Source: Ignelater luminosus
Taxonomy: Eukaryota > Arthropoda > Insecta > Coleoptera > Elateridae
Assembly: GCA_011009095.1 (NCBI GenBank)
Contig: VTPC01001891.1
Coordinates: 557,538-621,537 of the forward strand
Reading direction: 5' to 3'
Length of the DNA: 64,000 nt
A program made the translations under genes and the position numbers. The stretch's first letter is position 1. Each line of letters starts with the position of its first letter. Under the pieces are notes generated by a model. It saw only the letters and a list, made by a program, of their open reading frames with translations. It had not been told where the DNA came from and searched no databases. Positions 1 through 12,974 of this stretch are shown in pieces.

Positions 1-1
1 G

Positions 2-276
2 GAAGTATCAGCAAAAATCGGAAGAGGACTTCCTTGGCCGTCACAATCACATGGTATCAGTCCCCCTGGCTACTACCTCTGGGGACATATGAGGAGTGTA
101 GTATATACAGAACAGTCAGCAATAGGGATTAACTTGTTCTAAGAATTATGAATGCCGCTGCAGCTATTCATGTTGACTGTTACACTCTTCAAACATCTAT
201 TTCCTCCACTGTATGAAGAGCTAAAGTATGCCTAGAGACAGAAGGGGACAGTTTCTGTGATTGTGTTAAACTTTAC
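2..276 (+). pseudogene. C-terminal remnant of a Tc1/mariner-superfamily transposase
   Basis: The frame from position 2 to about 147 contains PWPSQSHGISPPGYYLWGH. This is a decayed form of the WPPRSPDLTPxDFFLWG block that holds the third catalytic acidic residue region of many insect Tc1/mariner-like transposases; the usual Asp is Gly here. After frameshifts, a second frame near 229-276 reads CLETEGDSF, which fits the CIxAxGGHFEH tail of the same family. The copy enters from the left edge of the window, is frameshifted and cannot be functional. The family assignment rests on motif recall only. Confidence 0.6.
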
Positions 277-2336
277 CTTTAAGAAAACCTAATATATTGA
301 TGTTTTTATTTTCAAATTAGATAACCTAATAATAGCTTAAAATAGCCTGGTCAACACATGTTTAAGCTGTGGCTATTTGGTCATAGGACACCCAGTATTT
401 AGTTATGTATTACTTTTATGTTTACGTACCTTACAAAACGATTACAAAAAATATTTAATATTTAATGGACACGTTGAGGTTAACAATTCTACAAGCTGAA
501 TTAATTATTATTAATAGTAAAAGCTACCTTTACTTTTAGCTATTAACTGACTGTAGCCATATCCCATGTTGTTCTCTCACACAAGGTTTATTTGAGAACA
601 ATTACAAACACAAATATTCTCTGTTTTTATAGTTATTATAACAATTTACAAAATGTCATATTGGATGGAAAAATGAATAGTAATCGATGATCTAGCTTCC
701 CAGAATGCCTTTGACTATATTTATTTAGTAACTTTTAATGAGATTTCAAACTATACTTTATCTCATTTCTATAATTCCTGTTAAATTTTTGTTGTGTTGG
801 TAACAAAACCTAAATACTAGAATTTCTCATTGAAAAATGTTGACAGTATTGTTTTTTATGTTTTTATTTAAAATCAAAGGTCAGATTGTCATTCAGAAAA
901 GTAACTGTTTGCATTTCGTATAGTTACCTTTTGTTGTTTGTTTATTATTTGAAATAAAAATTTATTTTTTGTGTTTATTACTTCAATATTAATTGTAATA
1001 AAAATGATTTGCACATAAAAACAAATTTACTGCATTCTAACCCTATTTTGACATATGACATTCGTTTGACAGAAGATTTTCTAGTGAGAAATGTGTAACT
1101 ATATGATCTAAGGTGTAACTAGAAATAGTGACACCAACATAAATAAGTTTGGGGTATAACAGTGCATGCAACTAAAACCCTAAACATTTAAAATAGATTG
1201 GAATTATAGAAAAGAGATAAAGTATACGCTGTTTGTATATATCATGTCAAGGCCTACTCTGAATTCTATAATATAAGAACAAACCTATGGTTTATAAAAA
1301 AGAAGGACTATTCAAACTCGCGATTTTGTACTGTACTTTTATGTGCTTTAAAAGCTTTGAGGTCGATAGTGTCAGATAACTCTAATAAATCTGAGAAAAA
1401 TTATTACATTCTGAGTTTGTTTTATTGAAATTTGAAGAAAATTATATTTAATATACTAAATAAGCAACTGTCCACAAAAAATTTAAGTTTAGTTATAGTA
1501 ATGATGACCATCAGCCATATAAGTTGAGTAAATAGTTATACTGTACACGAACTGTAACCTGAGATAAAGTAAAAACTTGCCTATACAGTCGCTGCAATCA
1601 GTAAATAATTTCTATTTATTTTATTCAGTTTTCTAGTTGTTGTTCTTGTAAATAATAATTTCTTGTTCTTGTAAATAATAATCTCTCAGCATTTAGTTTA
1701 ATTTGAATATTATTTAATTTATTGTATTGCATTATTCTCAACGTTTCACGTGTGAATAAAATTCCTTTCAATTATACTTGTGCATAATTATATTGTACTT
1801 AGGCAACGAAGCTTCTAAGGTTACAGTGGGTGTACAGTACTATCTTTAACTTTAATTTGCTTTTTTCACATGAAATGAAACACCAATAGCCAAGTTATTT
1901 TCAAACTATTTTTCCTGTTACTTCCTTAGTTGTCTAGAGTTTAGTACAATCTTGAAATGTCTAGTAATTTCTGATATATGATAATCACAAAATGATCTTA
2001 ATCTGTTTAAAATGAGTTCAATCAGAAGTTAATGTATGTTACAACAAAGATTTATTTAATTTACATCCCAACATGTGTTTCAATATAATATGATTATTGT
2101 GGGGAAAAATTAAAGGTGATAGAAACAATAAAAGTTAACACAAAGAATTTAAGATTTCAATTTAGAAATTTTGTTCTTAAAAGTTACTAAATGTGTAAAT
2201 AACAATTCAATAGATATGTTAATTTCTGATTTTCCATTTGTTTATAATGATTAATTTATTTATATTGTGTTATTTGTTGATAAAATGTTTAAAGTCTACA
2301 CTTATTTATTCTTGGCTACTCAAATAATTCATTTAC
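277..2336. other. AT-rich intergenic sequence (or intron of the left gene)
   Basis: No coding frame, RNA gene or clear transposon end was recognised. If 2337-2558 is the first exon of a gene running leftward, this stretch is its first intron or contains further exons too short to recognise. Confidence 0.4.
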
Positions 2337-2558
2337 CTTTAAGCCACAGTAATATTTTCCAAATTCTCCTTTACGTGAAGTAACACCAGCGCTATTAACA
2401 AGACCATCAGAGAAAGCCCCAACAAGTTCTCCATCATTTATAAGACCATTCCATAAGCTATCCAAACCGTCTTGTCCATGAAAAACCGTCTGAAGATCTG
2501 TTTTTAACCATTTCAAATCGAGTCGAGATTGAGGCCTCAGTTTTGTTCCGTTGAACAT
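2337..2558 (-). CDS. Likely first coding exon of an unidentified gene (74 residues, partial)
   Basis: The minus-strand frame opens with MFNGTKLRPQSRLDLKWLK and ends in GKYYCGLK just before a donor-like site (AAG|GTAAAT), in phase 0. An in-frame stop lies shortly upstream of the ATG, which supports this start. Composition is protein-like and less AT-rich than its surroundings: SLWNGLINDGELVGAFSDG has mixed acidic and hydrophobic residues rather than the Lys/Ile/Asn/Phe bias of random frames here. The closing YYCG could be the start of a Cys-rich zinc-binding module in the next exon, but that exon is not in view. I do not recognise the family. It is divergent from the acyltransferase gene, whose start is about 550 bases away, so the two may share a promoter region. 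Confidence 0.5.
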
Positions 2559-3107
2559 AATTTTTAATTTCTCTTTTTAGTGAAACACCATGTTTAGTAT
2601 TAATTTTATTATGTTGTTATCTATACCTGCAACATCTTTGTTTTATTTTTGTTTTTATTTTCTCTTATCTTTTGTACACAATTACAATGAAATGACAGCT
2701 GATTGTCAAATAGCCGTCAAGATTTTGAAAATGACAGACTATAAATTTTTTAAAGGTTCAGCGACCTGTCAAGAAATATCGACTGAAGCCATTAAATATT
2801 TCTCCTTTTCTATAATTCACAATTAGAAATATGTAATAATATAGAAAAGAAAAGAATATCGAAAACTGTATATTACTCACTAATATTACATCAGTAGGAG
2901 ACTTTAAACAAAGACATCTGGTGCCTGTCCCTTTAAACTACGGCCATGTTTTTTCGCAAACAATATACTCGCGCTGTGATTGGTAGAACGATCACGCCAA
3001 GTTCAAGTTGGTGGTATTCGAAAAATCAAAAATCAATTTTCGGTGTTCAGGACGGGTACAAGCGGTGTAAGCAGTCGCAGTTCTGTGCTCGCAAATAAAG
3101 TACGCAA
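2559..3107. promoter_or_regulatory. Divergent intergenic region, probable shared promoter
   Basis: This segment separates two divergent coding starts. It contains a locally GC-richer patch at about 2900-3100 next to the acyltransferase start, consistent with its 5' UTR and core promoter. No TATA box at a convincing distance was identified. A plus-strand open frame at 2590-2826 is hydrophobic but matches nothing known and is not called as a gene. Confidence 0.35.
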
Positions 3108-6100
3108 ATGAGCATGAACGCGTCGTATGCAGAAATAGTTTTAGCCGGTTGTATTTTATTACTGCCGTTTTTATACGAATCTAGTCATGTATTTCGATAT
3201 TACTTAAGATTTCTGATTTATTATTCTGTTGTTATGTTTTTTTCTGTAATACTCATACCTATATTCTTCATCAAACCTGGTGATATTACAAACTTTTTGT
3301 AAGTATTTTTCTTAGTTAATTAATTACTTTTATTTAGGAAGTTATTCAAGTATTGTTATTTAGGTATGCAGCAGCATTCTGTAAGTATATCTCACCACTG
3401 TTAGGTCTTCGGTGGATTATACGTGGTAAAGAACATTTAGAACAGGATCGAGCATATATTATTGTTTCCAATCATCAAAGCTCAATTGACATATTAGGTA
3501 AGAAAGCGTTTAAAGTAGTTTATCTAGCTTAAAAATACTTCAGTATAATATTTTCAAAAATTCCGAAAAGATTATAAAAAATCGTTTTTTTTTTGTTAGG
3601 AATGTTTGAAATATGGCATATTATGGTAAAATGTACTGCAGTGGCAAAAAAAGAATTATTCTATGCTGGACCATTTGGTATAGCAGCTTGGCTCTGTGGA
3701 ATAATTTTTATTGATAGAGTACGTTCTGATTCAGCCCGGAATTCAGTTAATGCAGCTGCTGAAATTGCAAAACAGAAAAAGGTAAATAATACTCCTTGTT
3801 GAATAAGCATAAGCAACAATCATTTGTTATTTGAATGCAAAAATGATTCACCCTTATTAAACCATCATTTCTTTCCTTTCTAATAAAATTCAATAAATCT
3901 CATGCTTGTAGAGTGGTTCAGTATATTGTACCTATATTATTCATGTTTTATAATTTATTCAAGAAAGTCAATTTTCCTATTGGTAGCCTATCTAAATTAT
4001 TCTGTATAAAATGATGGAATGGAATTCAGAAAAAGATTAAACTTTTGACAATGATAACATGATACCTAAATTTGATTAATATTTTAGACTTGATAGTAGG
4101 TGTCAATGAAATTTTTTTAATTTGTTTTTTGAGTAATTGTCTAAATATCTACTAGGATAAGTATATTTCAAAATTTGTGTTCAAGTTTATTCACTTGGTA
4201 GCATAAGTAAAAGGTTTCTAAATTTAAGTACCTTTAAATTTATAATACTGAATACTGTGATTAGGAAAACTTTACAGTAATGAAAACAAAGTCAGTATTT
4301 TGCTACTTCCATTAAATATTTATCCATAAAATATGCACATACAATCCAACAAGTTGATGATAGCACTTGATAGTATTAATGTTTCTCCCTCAGTTCTGTC
4401 ATACTATTGTTTGAGTCCTTGAAAAAGACCTACTTTTTTAAATATAAAACTTTTTGTATCATTAAAAATAAATTAAGAAAGGCTGCTTCATTTATTTACA
4501 CTTGAATACTTTTGGGAAATATATCTACCTGTATCATAAAATGTTAGTTTTTTCAAAGTACATAATTATTTAAAATGAAAGTAATTATTAAAAATGATTA
4601 TTAAGATCCTTATGTAGATAACATAGCAGTAATTTTATTTGAGGTTATTTTAAGTTTATTCATGTGAAAAAATATCTTATCATATACTTAATTGTTGTAA
4701 TATCAATATCTAATAGTTTGATCTCTAAATAAAATAAAAAATGTACTAAGAATTAATTTTAAAGCAAATCAAAGCATATACAAATTTTTTATGTATTAAT
4801 TTATTTTTTAAAATGAAATTTTTCAAGTTTGTTCTATTCTGAATTTAATGCAACTACTTTTTCATGATTCTCATTATATCATTTCATCTATATTAAAACT
4901 AACCTTTAACCCTTTACTTACTTACTGCTCACTTGAGCAGGATTTTTTTCAGAAATAACCAGGCATTGGAGAATGTTCCTTTTTTTAAATTTTCATATTT
5001 TTTTGTAGTATGTTTTCTTATGATCTATTGTTCTATGATTTTCATGATCACAAGTTTTTTTCACCGTATAAAAATTTACATGTCAGTGACGTGTGGCACT
5101 TTTCAAAGGGGCAAGAGAAAAAAAATTGCTATTCAATATTTAAAAAAGAACATGTACTGTAAACTGTAGACAAACAAATTACAAGATTTTTCTTATTTTA
5201 TTCAGTGGCATACAGAAAAAATAATAAAATAAAAATGTATAAAACAATTCTTGAAAATAAAAAACAACTACTACACTATAGTTTGCAAGCAGCTCTCGTA
5301 AAATGTCACAATCTTTTTTGTTATCTAATTTAAACATGCATTTCATCATCATTAGAAATTATAATCATTACTGTCAAAACTCAAAAGCAAAACTACCCGT
5401 TTTCTCAAGTTTAACCTTTATTATACAAAAGCAAACATCGCAAGTTACTATAAATCTCGCAAACGTTTAACAACGTACTAAATATGAACCGCGCAAAACA
5501 ATAGCAATTAAAAATCTGACATCATCTCAACAATACTCTCTTTGTTTTACAAGAAGGGTTGGTGTCTCCGACACCATCAAGGGAATCGTGTCTCCGACAA
5601 TTACAAATTACTAACAAAGCACCAAAACCGTTTAAAACAGGTAAAAAACCGCCACGCCACTGATTGTCAGTATTACAGGTATCTGTTTGTTATACATTTT
5701 TACAAGTAAATTTCCAAATGAATAGCATTTCTGTGGTTCAAAAAACGGTTTGTAGGTGTCATGACATGGGAAATAAGCTTTGCCTGTCAACTACGACTTA
5801 AGTCATCGGACCCAGTTCAATATGGAATAAATAGACGATACTGCAACTTTAGTTGGGGTTCTCAATACAAAGTACTGCAACACCACATGACTGTAGTCGT
5901 ATTCCCCATTTAAAAGATTAATTAACAATGAAACTACTATGGTTTAGATAGTTTACAAAATTAGCACTAATTAATCTCTAAAAATGAAAAGATCTTTTCT
6001 CTTACACACATGTTTTGTTTAATGTTTATTATATTATTGAGACACACCATACAGAATATGAAGGATTTTCAAACAGCCTTTACACATGTCAGTTCTTGGT

Positions 6101-8479
6101 ATAAACATAACAAGGAATAGTCACATCATGTTGAAATGAAAAATAGCTAAACATCATTAGAAAGCATTCAGAGCAAGCTGCTCAATAGTGTCAAAATCTA
6201 AGAGGCACACTATTTTAAAAAATTCTAAAAAGTGAAACACCCTTTTAATGTAACCAGTTCCATCTCCAGATCTCATGTATTCTTCAAATTACAACATTAT
6301 TTCATTATTCTAGATTTCTACAATTATCGAGACAGAGATTTGCTTTCTTACAAAATTATGTTTGACTTATGACATGAGATACCCTGTATATTAAGAGCAT
6401 CTTAAATTTTCTGTTTATATTTTGAACCTGTTCTAGAACTGACACTTCTTTCTGCAAAGAAATCACAAAAATAAATTAACACATAGTGCGGTACATATTT
6501 AAGAAAATTCTAAACATAGAAATTACACACAACTAACACAAAAAAAAGCAGGACATCACAATTATTATTTTTAATTCATCTAATTGAACAAATTAAACCA
6601 TCTTTATAAATTTATATACTACGTAGTAGACATTTAAAGAAAGACAATACATTATTTGAAGATTGATTGAAATTATTCCAATTTGAACATCAACTTTGAT
6701 TATTACATATTTTAAAAAGGGGTAAAGATTGTACTGTTTCCATTTGTTAGCACTTAAATCTTTATTGATCTTAATTGGTTATAGAAGTAACACTAGTAGA
6801 GTATTGCATGCATACATTTACATTTAAAAAAATTCTAACTTTAATTTTAAATAAATCATAATATCTTACACTTTTCTTTATTAAAAGATAATAATAGTGG
6901 ACAGATTATAGAAGATTACAGTTATCCTTGACTTCTGTTTAGAGTGACACAGTTTTAATTTGTATTTATTTGTGTTTTTCAACACAATTATTATGCTTTT
7001 TGTTATCATTAAACACTTCAGTTTGCTGATATTATTTTTTAAAAAAACTTTCGAAAGACCCTTGACCAATACAGATCTTATGAAATATTCTACAAATGTA
7101 ATAAATATTAAATAGTATTTACAACTTTAACATCATTTGCTGTAGTAAATTTTGCAAAGTTTCAAAAGATAAAAGCATGTTCTTCATTTATGGACTTCTT
7201 ATTTACAAAGGTCAATATTAATGAATACTTTATTAAGTATAGTTTTATTTTTACCCATTATCATTGTGCATTATTAGATAATTAAATATCTCCATTATAG
7301 GTGATCAGTATTAGTGTAGATAAATACCAATAATAATGGATTTAGCTCATTTCAAATCATAATTCTTTTTTATGTTTTCTATTATTAAAAGATCTAATAT
7401 TATTGATGGATCGAAAAACTAAAATTTTACAATGCGCAAAGTAAATATTTAACTAATATAAAAAAGTAAACCTTATTTTAAAGTTAAACCTTATAATTAG
7501 AAATAAAAGCAATATACAAATATGGGCAAAAGATAATTGGAAACATACAAACAGGCAAACAAACATACATCTAAACTGATAACCTCCTTTTTTTTACGTT
7601 GGTTAAAGAACGAATAAATTTTATAAATTATTATGTTTTATCACAAAAGTAGTAACTGAATTTGAGTATAGGGAATATGAAAACTGCATATTGATCAGAA
7701 CACACCTTTTTAAATTAAAATTTAATGAGGTTGTTATCCGTGAAAGTAGTTTTTCTCTCTTTGATATGCAGCAGTAAATGGTGCAATGAATGTAAAATCA
7801 CTGTATCACTTGCAGAAAAGACAATTGTCTTCCTTGTACCTAAAATGAAATCTTTATAAACATCATACTGTTTCATAATTATATCTTACTTAAAATCCTT
7901 TACATGATAAATTATTTACCATCCTAGAATCGTTTTATATTTTACTTTTGATGGACCACATAAGAAATTATACTAATATTGATCAATTATACAGGCAAAA
8001 TTATGGGTGTTTCCTGAAGGTACAAGACGTAACACGGGCGAGATACATGCATTCAAAAAGGGGGGCATTCCATATGGCTATATCGGCTCAGTTACCAATT
8101 TTACCTGTAGTTTATAGTAGATACTATTTCCTTGACAAAAAAGAAAGACGATTTGACCATGGTAAGTTGACTAAACTATTTGTGTAAAAATAATTTCAAT
8201 GTTATCTTTCTGATAATGTACTAATTGAACTGTTTATTTTAATTTTAAGTACATGTCTACATTGAATATTAAGAAATACATAAAAATCTAAAGAAATTAA
8301 TATTGACAGGTAAAATTATCATGACTACACTACCACCAATTCATACAACAGGAATGACGGTAAATGATATAGATAAATTAATGCAGCAAACAAGAGATGT
8401 TATGATTCCTGTTTTTCAAGAAAGTAATAAAGAAGTCTTAGAATCTGTTGGTATTATACCTCCTCCCACAACAGGCTGA
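3108..8479 (+). CDS. Agpat1: 1-acyl-sn-glycerol-3-phosphate acyltransferase (LPAAT), five exons, apparent 1-nt frameshift in exon 4
   Basis: Exons are 3108-3298, 3364-3497, 3600-3781, 7995-8161 and 8310-8479; all introns are GT-AG with consistent phases. Ignoring one extra base in exon 4, the product is 280 residues, matching the 278-283 of animal AGPAT1/2. The enzyme transfers an acyl group from acyl-CoA to lysophosphatidic acid, giving phosphatidic acid at the ER membrane. Visible motifs: two N-terminal hydrophobic segments (about residues 8-22 and 34-58); block I NHQSSID (100-106, the catalytic HX4D); block II GIIFIDRVR (142-150); block III FPEGTR (175-180, substrate binding); block IV around LPILPVV. 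The tail KKERRF also matches animal AGPATs. Intron 3 is 4.2 kb while the others are 65-150 bases. Assignment to AGPAT1 rather than AGPAT2 is not certain. The frameshift at 8055-8065 may be a sequencing error. Confidence 0.92.
3782..7994. other. Intron 3 of the acyltransferase gene (4.2 kb)
   Basis: Bounded by AAG|GTAAAT and ACAG|GCAAAA, it is very AT-rich with no coding frame recognised. A TTAA followed by CCCTT occurs near 4908-4917, as at a piggyBac terminus, but no matching right end was found. Around 5560-5600 the motif GTGTCTCCGACA is repeated twice. Otherwise nothing was identified. Confidence 0.7.
8055..8065 (+). other. Apparent 1-nt insertion in an A5G6 run within acyltransferase exon 4
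   Basis: The frame that carries FPEGTR runs into this run as ...FKKG, but the conserved continuation GAFHMAISAQ is in the next frame. Removing one base restores a continuous frame and also makes the exon length agree with the phases of its splice sites (167 versus 166 bases needed). A homopolymer junction is the classic place for an assembly indel. Confidence 0.8.
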
Positions 8480-8505
8480 GGAATAGATTTTAAACAATGT
8501 ATATA

Positions 8506-8511
8506 AATAAA
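8506..8511 (+). terminator. Poly(A) signal AATAAA of the acyltransferase gene
   Basis: A canonical hexamer lies 27 bases after the TGA stop. A further AATAAA-containing segment occurs near 8585-8592, so alternative cleavage is possible. The distance is short for a 3' UTR, but compact UTRs are common in insects. Confidence 0.5.
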
Positions 8512-9185
8512 ATAGTTCTTAGTTACCACAGTTGGAGTATCAAGATTTTATATTATTTATTCAAAAGTATATATTTTTATTTATACAATAAATATCATTT
8601 GTTCTTTCTATTTATTTTTTAATTATTGTTTTTAGAATGGAATTTGTTAAAAGTTGCAAATAACTGTCAAAGAATTGATATCTTTTAAATATGTTTAAAA
8701 AGAAAAAATGTTTATGTCATTTGGTTGATAACGCAGGATTGTTTTGTACAAATCTTATAATAAAAGCAGTACTACTTGAGATAACGATAAAATCTGATAT
8801 AATATTTCTTTAATTTTGATCAATCTGAAGCAATTAAGTATTGTTTAGATACTGATTAATACTTCAATTTTTTTAAGTTGATTAGGTTCTTAAATCAAAT
8901 CTTTGACAAAATAAAATGTTTTGTTATAATTATTATTATGTATGTATTAGGTTCAAGGGACACAATTGCCTTAGAAATATTCCATTTGTATATTAGTAAT
9001 TTTAGTTTTCTAGTTGAGGTAACACCCTAATCTTATACTTTTTCTAAATAAATCTATAGTAAGTAAAGTGATCATTATTAAAAATTTAATATTAATAATC
9101 ACTAGTATCAACTTTATAATGCAACCAATAATTATTAAAGTACAACTACAATTAAATTAAAACCAATGGCGTTCATACCTATAAA
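8512..9185. other. AT-rich 3' flank, nothing recognised
   Basis: Low-complexity A/T sequence between the acyltransferase 3' end and the next transposon terminus. Confidence 0.5.
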
Positions 9186-9360
9186 CAGTAGCGTAAACAG
9201 GGGGCCCGGGCCTCTCCCTTACATTTGTAAAAAGAAATAAATAAAAAGTCAATTATTATGTACAAGATGTTTCAAATTCGAGCTTAAGTATGAAGATTTC
9301 ACTTATTATAAGATATAGAGCATAGGTTGAAATTTGGCATTTGCTAAATTTTATGCAAAT

Positions 9361-10390
9361 TAATAATCTAAAAAGAAATTTGAGTTAATTCCTTTTGTTT
9401 TTGACTTATGGCCAAAAAGGCAAAATGGCAGCTTAGGTTTTTCACTTCTAGCTTGTTAGTTATTGGAAATTCTAAAAATCTAATAAAACATTCTTGACTT
9501 ACTAATAACATCGGATTGTCGAAATTGTCAATCGACATTTCAGTTTCATGGAACCATTATTAGATTCATTTTTTCTTATGGATGCTGTTTTTGATATTGA
9601 CATCACTTGATAGGATTTTTCACACTGTTTTCAATGATATAAGGCACTCCACAGCTAACTTGATTTACAAGAGAAATTATAAAATAAAATTGGTAAAAAG
9701 TTATGGTAAATCAAGTAGACCTCTATTGTTTTCATTAATAAGCTTTTTTTTTAATGATACAAAATATTAGACTATATTTCGTATTTTCTCAATTTGAAAA
9801 TTTTATTTCTTTAAATATCTTTTAAATGGACAGTTTACAAAGAAATATAAATTTAGGTATAAACATCATAACAGTAATTTTCATTAATGTAGTTTTTGTT
9901 TTTTCCCTTTCTTTCTGGGGCATCTTTGTGTTACTTTGAACTAAGTCTTTGCTCATTCCATAGCAGACAGTTGTGTTAAAGAATTTAAAAATCGTGACAT
10001 GTTCAGTTTTTATAATGAATAAAAAGTAAAAATACATTTGGATGATTTGAGGAAATAAAATTTTCAAATTTAGAAAACATAAAGTATGATTTTGTATCAT
10101 CAAATTTATGTCGCTGTTGTAATCGAGTTAGCCATGAAGTGTCATATCGCTGAAAGCAGTACAAAAAATCGTACCAAATTATGTCAATATCAAATATGGT
10201 AGCCATAACCAAAACATCAGTCGACAGTTTTGATGATTTGAGGTTACTGGTAATAAATAACTGTCTTAAGAATATTTTATTAGACTTTTAGATTTTCCAA
10301 TAATAAGGAAGCTAGAGGTGAAAAACCTAAACCACTATTTTGCCTTTTTTTGGCCAACTCAAATTTTCTTTTTGATTATTAAAAAAGAAC
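9361..10390. repeat. Internal inverted repeat, about 1 kb foldback
   Basis: TTATGGCCAAAAAGGCAAAA with GGTTTTTCACTTCTAGCTT on the left (about 9410-9455) is mirrored near 10300-10365 (AAGCTAGAGGTGAAAAACC, TTTGCC, GGCC). The similarity continues inward through TTTGATATTGACAT (left, about 9590) and its complement near 10180-10200. It may be a nested element or the subterminal structure of the enclosing one. Confidence 0.55.
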
Positions 10391-11465
10391 TTCTGCTGCA
10401 TGCTAGTCAATATACATCTGCATTAATTCTAATTGAAATTGTGATAACAAAACCACTGTTTTATTTATTTATTAAATTATTTAGATATTATTAATGAAAA
10501 TTAACAAGTTATTAATTATTAAACCAATGTATTAATGAAGTTACTTACTATATTTTAAAAGATAATTTGACTTTAGCTGTTCTATCCTAATTGCATAAAA
10601 TGTTCTTAACTGTGTTATCAAATTAAGAATGTTATTAAGCAATCACAAGTAGTAGAATCTAATGTCAACTTAGAATTTGCCAATCAGCTAGGTAGATTTT
10701 GAAGTTAACATCACATTAATTAATAACGTCTTTAAACACGCTTTATGCAACCAGGGGTAAGTTTAATGTTATTTTTCAGTATTGTACATTACTAAGGTGA
10801 CATATAAATATTGCATTCAGTTTTCAAACGATACTTTGTTCGACTTAATGAGCTATTCGACATAAATAAATATCTGTTATCTTGCTAGCCATGACCAAGC
10901 CAGTTTTATACTATTGTATATAATTGTTTTGTAATGTCACTGATAATTATTTTATGTAGATTATCACATCAATATGAGCATATAAGAAGTGTTTACTTAT
11001 TATGCTGTTAGTACGTATGCTGTAGAGTAATTCGGTTTTATCTGTATGCTAAAACTATAAAACGAAAAGTAAGCACACTTGTATAAGTATGTAATTTTTT
11101 CATTTATTTCAAATTTTCAAATTGAATGACAACTGTAAGTTCAAATGAATAGATATGTGACATTTAATTTTGCTTTCCTAGGCTACTTTAATAAGACAAA
11201 TAAGTAAACGCCTGTTATATGCAATAAAGTTACAAAAATGAAAGAAATTAATTAAAGATAAAAATTAAAACCAAAAAATATATAATTTCAAATTAAATAT
11301 AATCACTATTATCTGTTATGATGTAAAACTATCTTCCTGTAACTACAGAAAATAAAGAACTTGTCTGTTATTTTGGTAGCTCATTAAGTTGAACCATGTA
11401 TAAATCTACCAGTTTGTTTAATCTACTTTTCCAACTGCTATTTTGAGTCTCCCATAATGCAAAAT

Positions 11466-11558
11466 TTTAAATTAAGGTACTTCCTTAAGTTTTATCTTAG
11501 ATAAAGATAAAAGATAAGGAAGATAAAGATAAAACTTAAGGAAGTACCTTAATTTAAA
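11466..11558. repeat. Perfect 33-bp inverted repeat (hairpin), 27-nt loop
   Basis: Positions 11466-11498 and 11526-11558 are exact reverse complements, centred on an AGATAAAG-rich loop. It lies inside the 9186-12461 element. Such a stem could fold as a long RNA hairpin if transcribed. Confidence 0.85.
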
Positions 11559-12461
11559 TAATCCAACGCATAAGAACCTTAAGCTATGGATCTCCAATAC
11601 AAAATTTTAAATTTAAATATTTTCCTTATATTATATTGGTTACCTACAATTTTATAGTTCAAATTAGATCTATAAAATATTTCCTTTTGATAAAATGTTT
11701 AAAATAATTTTTATCTATATATTATATTTAAATTTATCAAATTGAGTAGCTCGCCCCTAAGTATACATGTAAAAGATGCAGTTTTAAAATTTAATTTTCT
11801 CTTAAATGTTCGATAACACGGCATGTAATTATAACACTTGCATCTGCATTATATTCAAGAATTAAATTTTTGTCTACTAGTTCATCCCATAGAGGAGCCT
11901 CATTAACATACTTGTGACATTTTAGGTTTTTACCTCCCACTACTTTCCCACCAAATATAATTATTTTATTTTGGTTAGCTTTGTTGAATTATACAACTAC
12001 TATTATTTATTTATCTTTCTGCGGAATCTAATTACACTTTTCGTTTTTTTTTGTGTTAATGAATATAAATATATTATTGTTATTTTATTTGTTTTTTTAA
12101 TTCAGTTGGCGTTATTTGATTTGATCGAGAATGAGTAAAAGCCACATTGCTCGTGGTTCATTTCGTACGTCGTCGTCCACATGGCCCGTCTACCGATACA
12201 AATCATTGTTAGTGAGGGTTGATTTTTGAATTCCGACCTAAAATGTCACAAGTATGCTCATTAATTAACATAGAATTTAACAAACATATCAAATTTAAGC
12301 CTATGCTCTATCTCTTATAATAAATGAGATCCCAATGTTTAAGTTCGAATTTGAAACACTCTGTACACAGTACCCACAATAAAAACTAAAAGATTTCTTG
12401 AGTTATGCTTATGTTCTAGTTTGATCCCTCTATCTTCTCTTAGTTTCAGGTTACGCTACTG

Positions 12462-12974
12462 TACTAGAGTGCCTCAATAATACCAATTTGAGAAATAAAT
12501 TTCAGGATAGAGTGAGGACAAGTTTATCAAGCACTAGTTAAAATTTGTATTTTAGATTAGTCGAACAAATAATATTACATAAAGAAACACAAAGGTGTAA
12601 ATTCCGATAACAAATATGGCTCCATGCAATGTTGATTTTACAGTGATAATCGGTAACAATTTAGCCAATTGAAAATAAAAATAAAAATATTCTAATAGAC
12701 TTCTATTAGAATTATATTCAAAATCTTGGAAACAATAATCTTAATGATCGGCTAATACTAAGTATCCTAGCAAATTTATTTACATTAACAAATGAGAAGT
12801 TCCCATTTGTTTTAATCTTTTATCCTTTTCGATCTTGTTTTGTTTTAAAGCATGTCCTGACTACTCTGACATTTATCTATCAAATTTGTATCAAGGTACC
12901 CTAATACCTGCTATCATATGAAACACTGACTTTGTACTGTTTTATATAAATGTAACTGGTTATATACTATTATA
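12462..12974. other. AT-rich spacer, nothing recognised
   Basis: No coding frame or repeat terminus was seen between the two adjacent elements. Confidence 0.4.

Larger units (their letters stand above)
9186..12461. mobile_element. 3.3-kb DNA transposon-like element with terminal inverted repeats
   Basis: The ends are CAGTAGCGTAA (9186) and TTACGCTACTG (12451-12461), an exact inverted pair. Homology continues inward: the left-arm segment around 9266-9360 (TTTCAAATTCGAGCTTAAG, then ATAGAGCATAGG) reappears inverted near 12290-12355. No clear target-site duplication was found. Inside are a second pair of inverted arms (9361-9680 against 10090-10390) and a perfect hairpin (11466-11558). No intact transposase was recognised; short minus-strand frames at 9822-10212 may be remnants. 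Superfamily undetermined. Confidence 0.6.

Noticed and set aside
4908..5640. TTAA plus CCCTT as a piggyBac left end in the acyltransferase intron
   Set aside because: No inverse right end with TTAA was found and no transposase frame is present.
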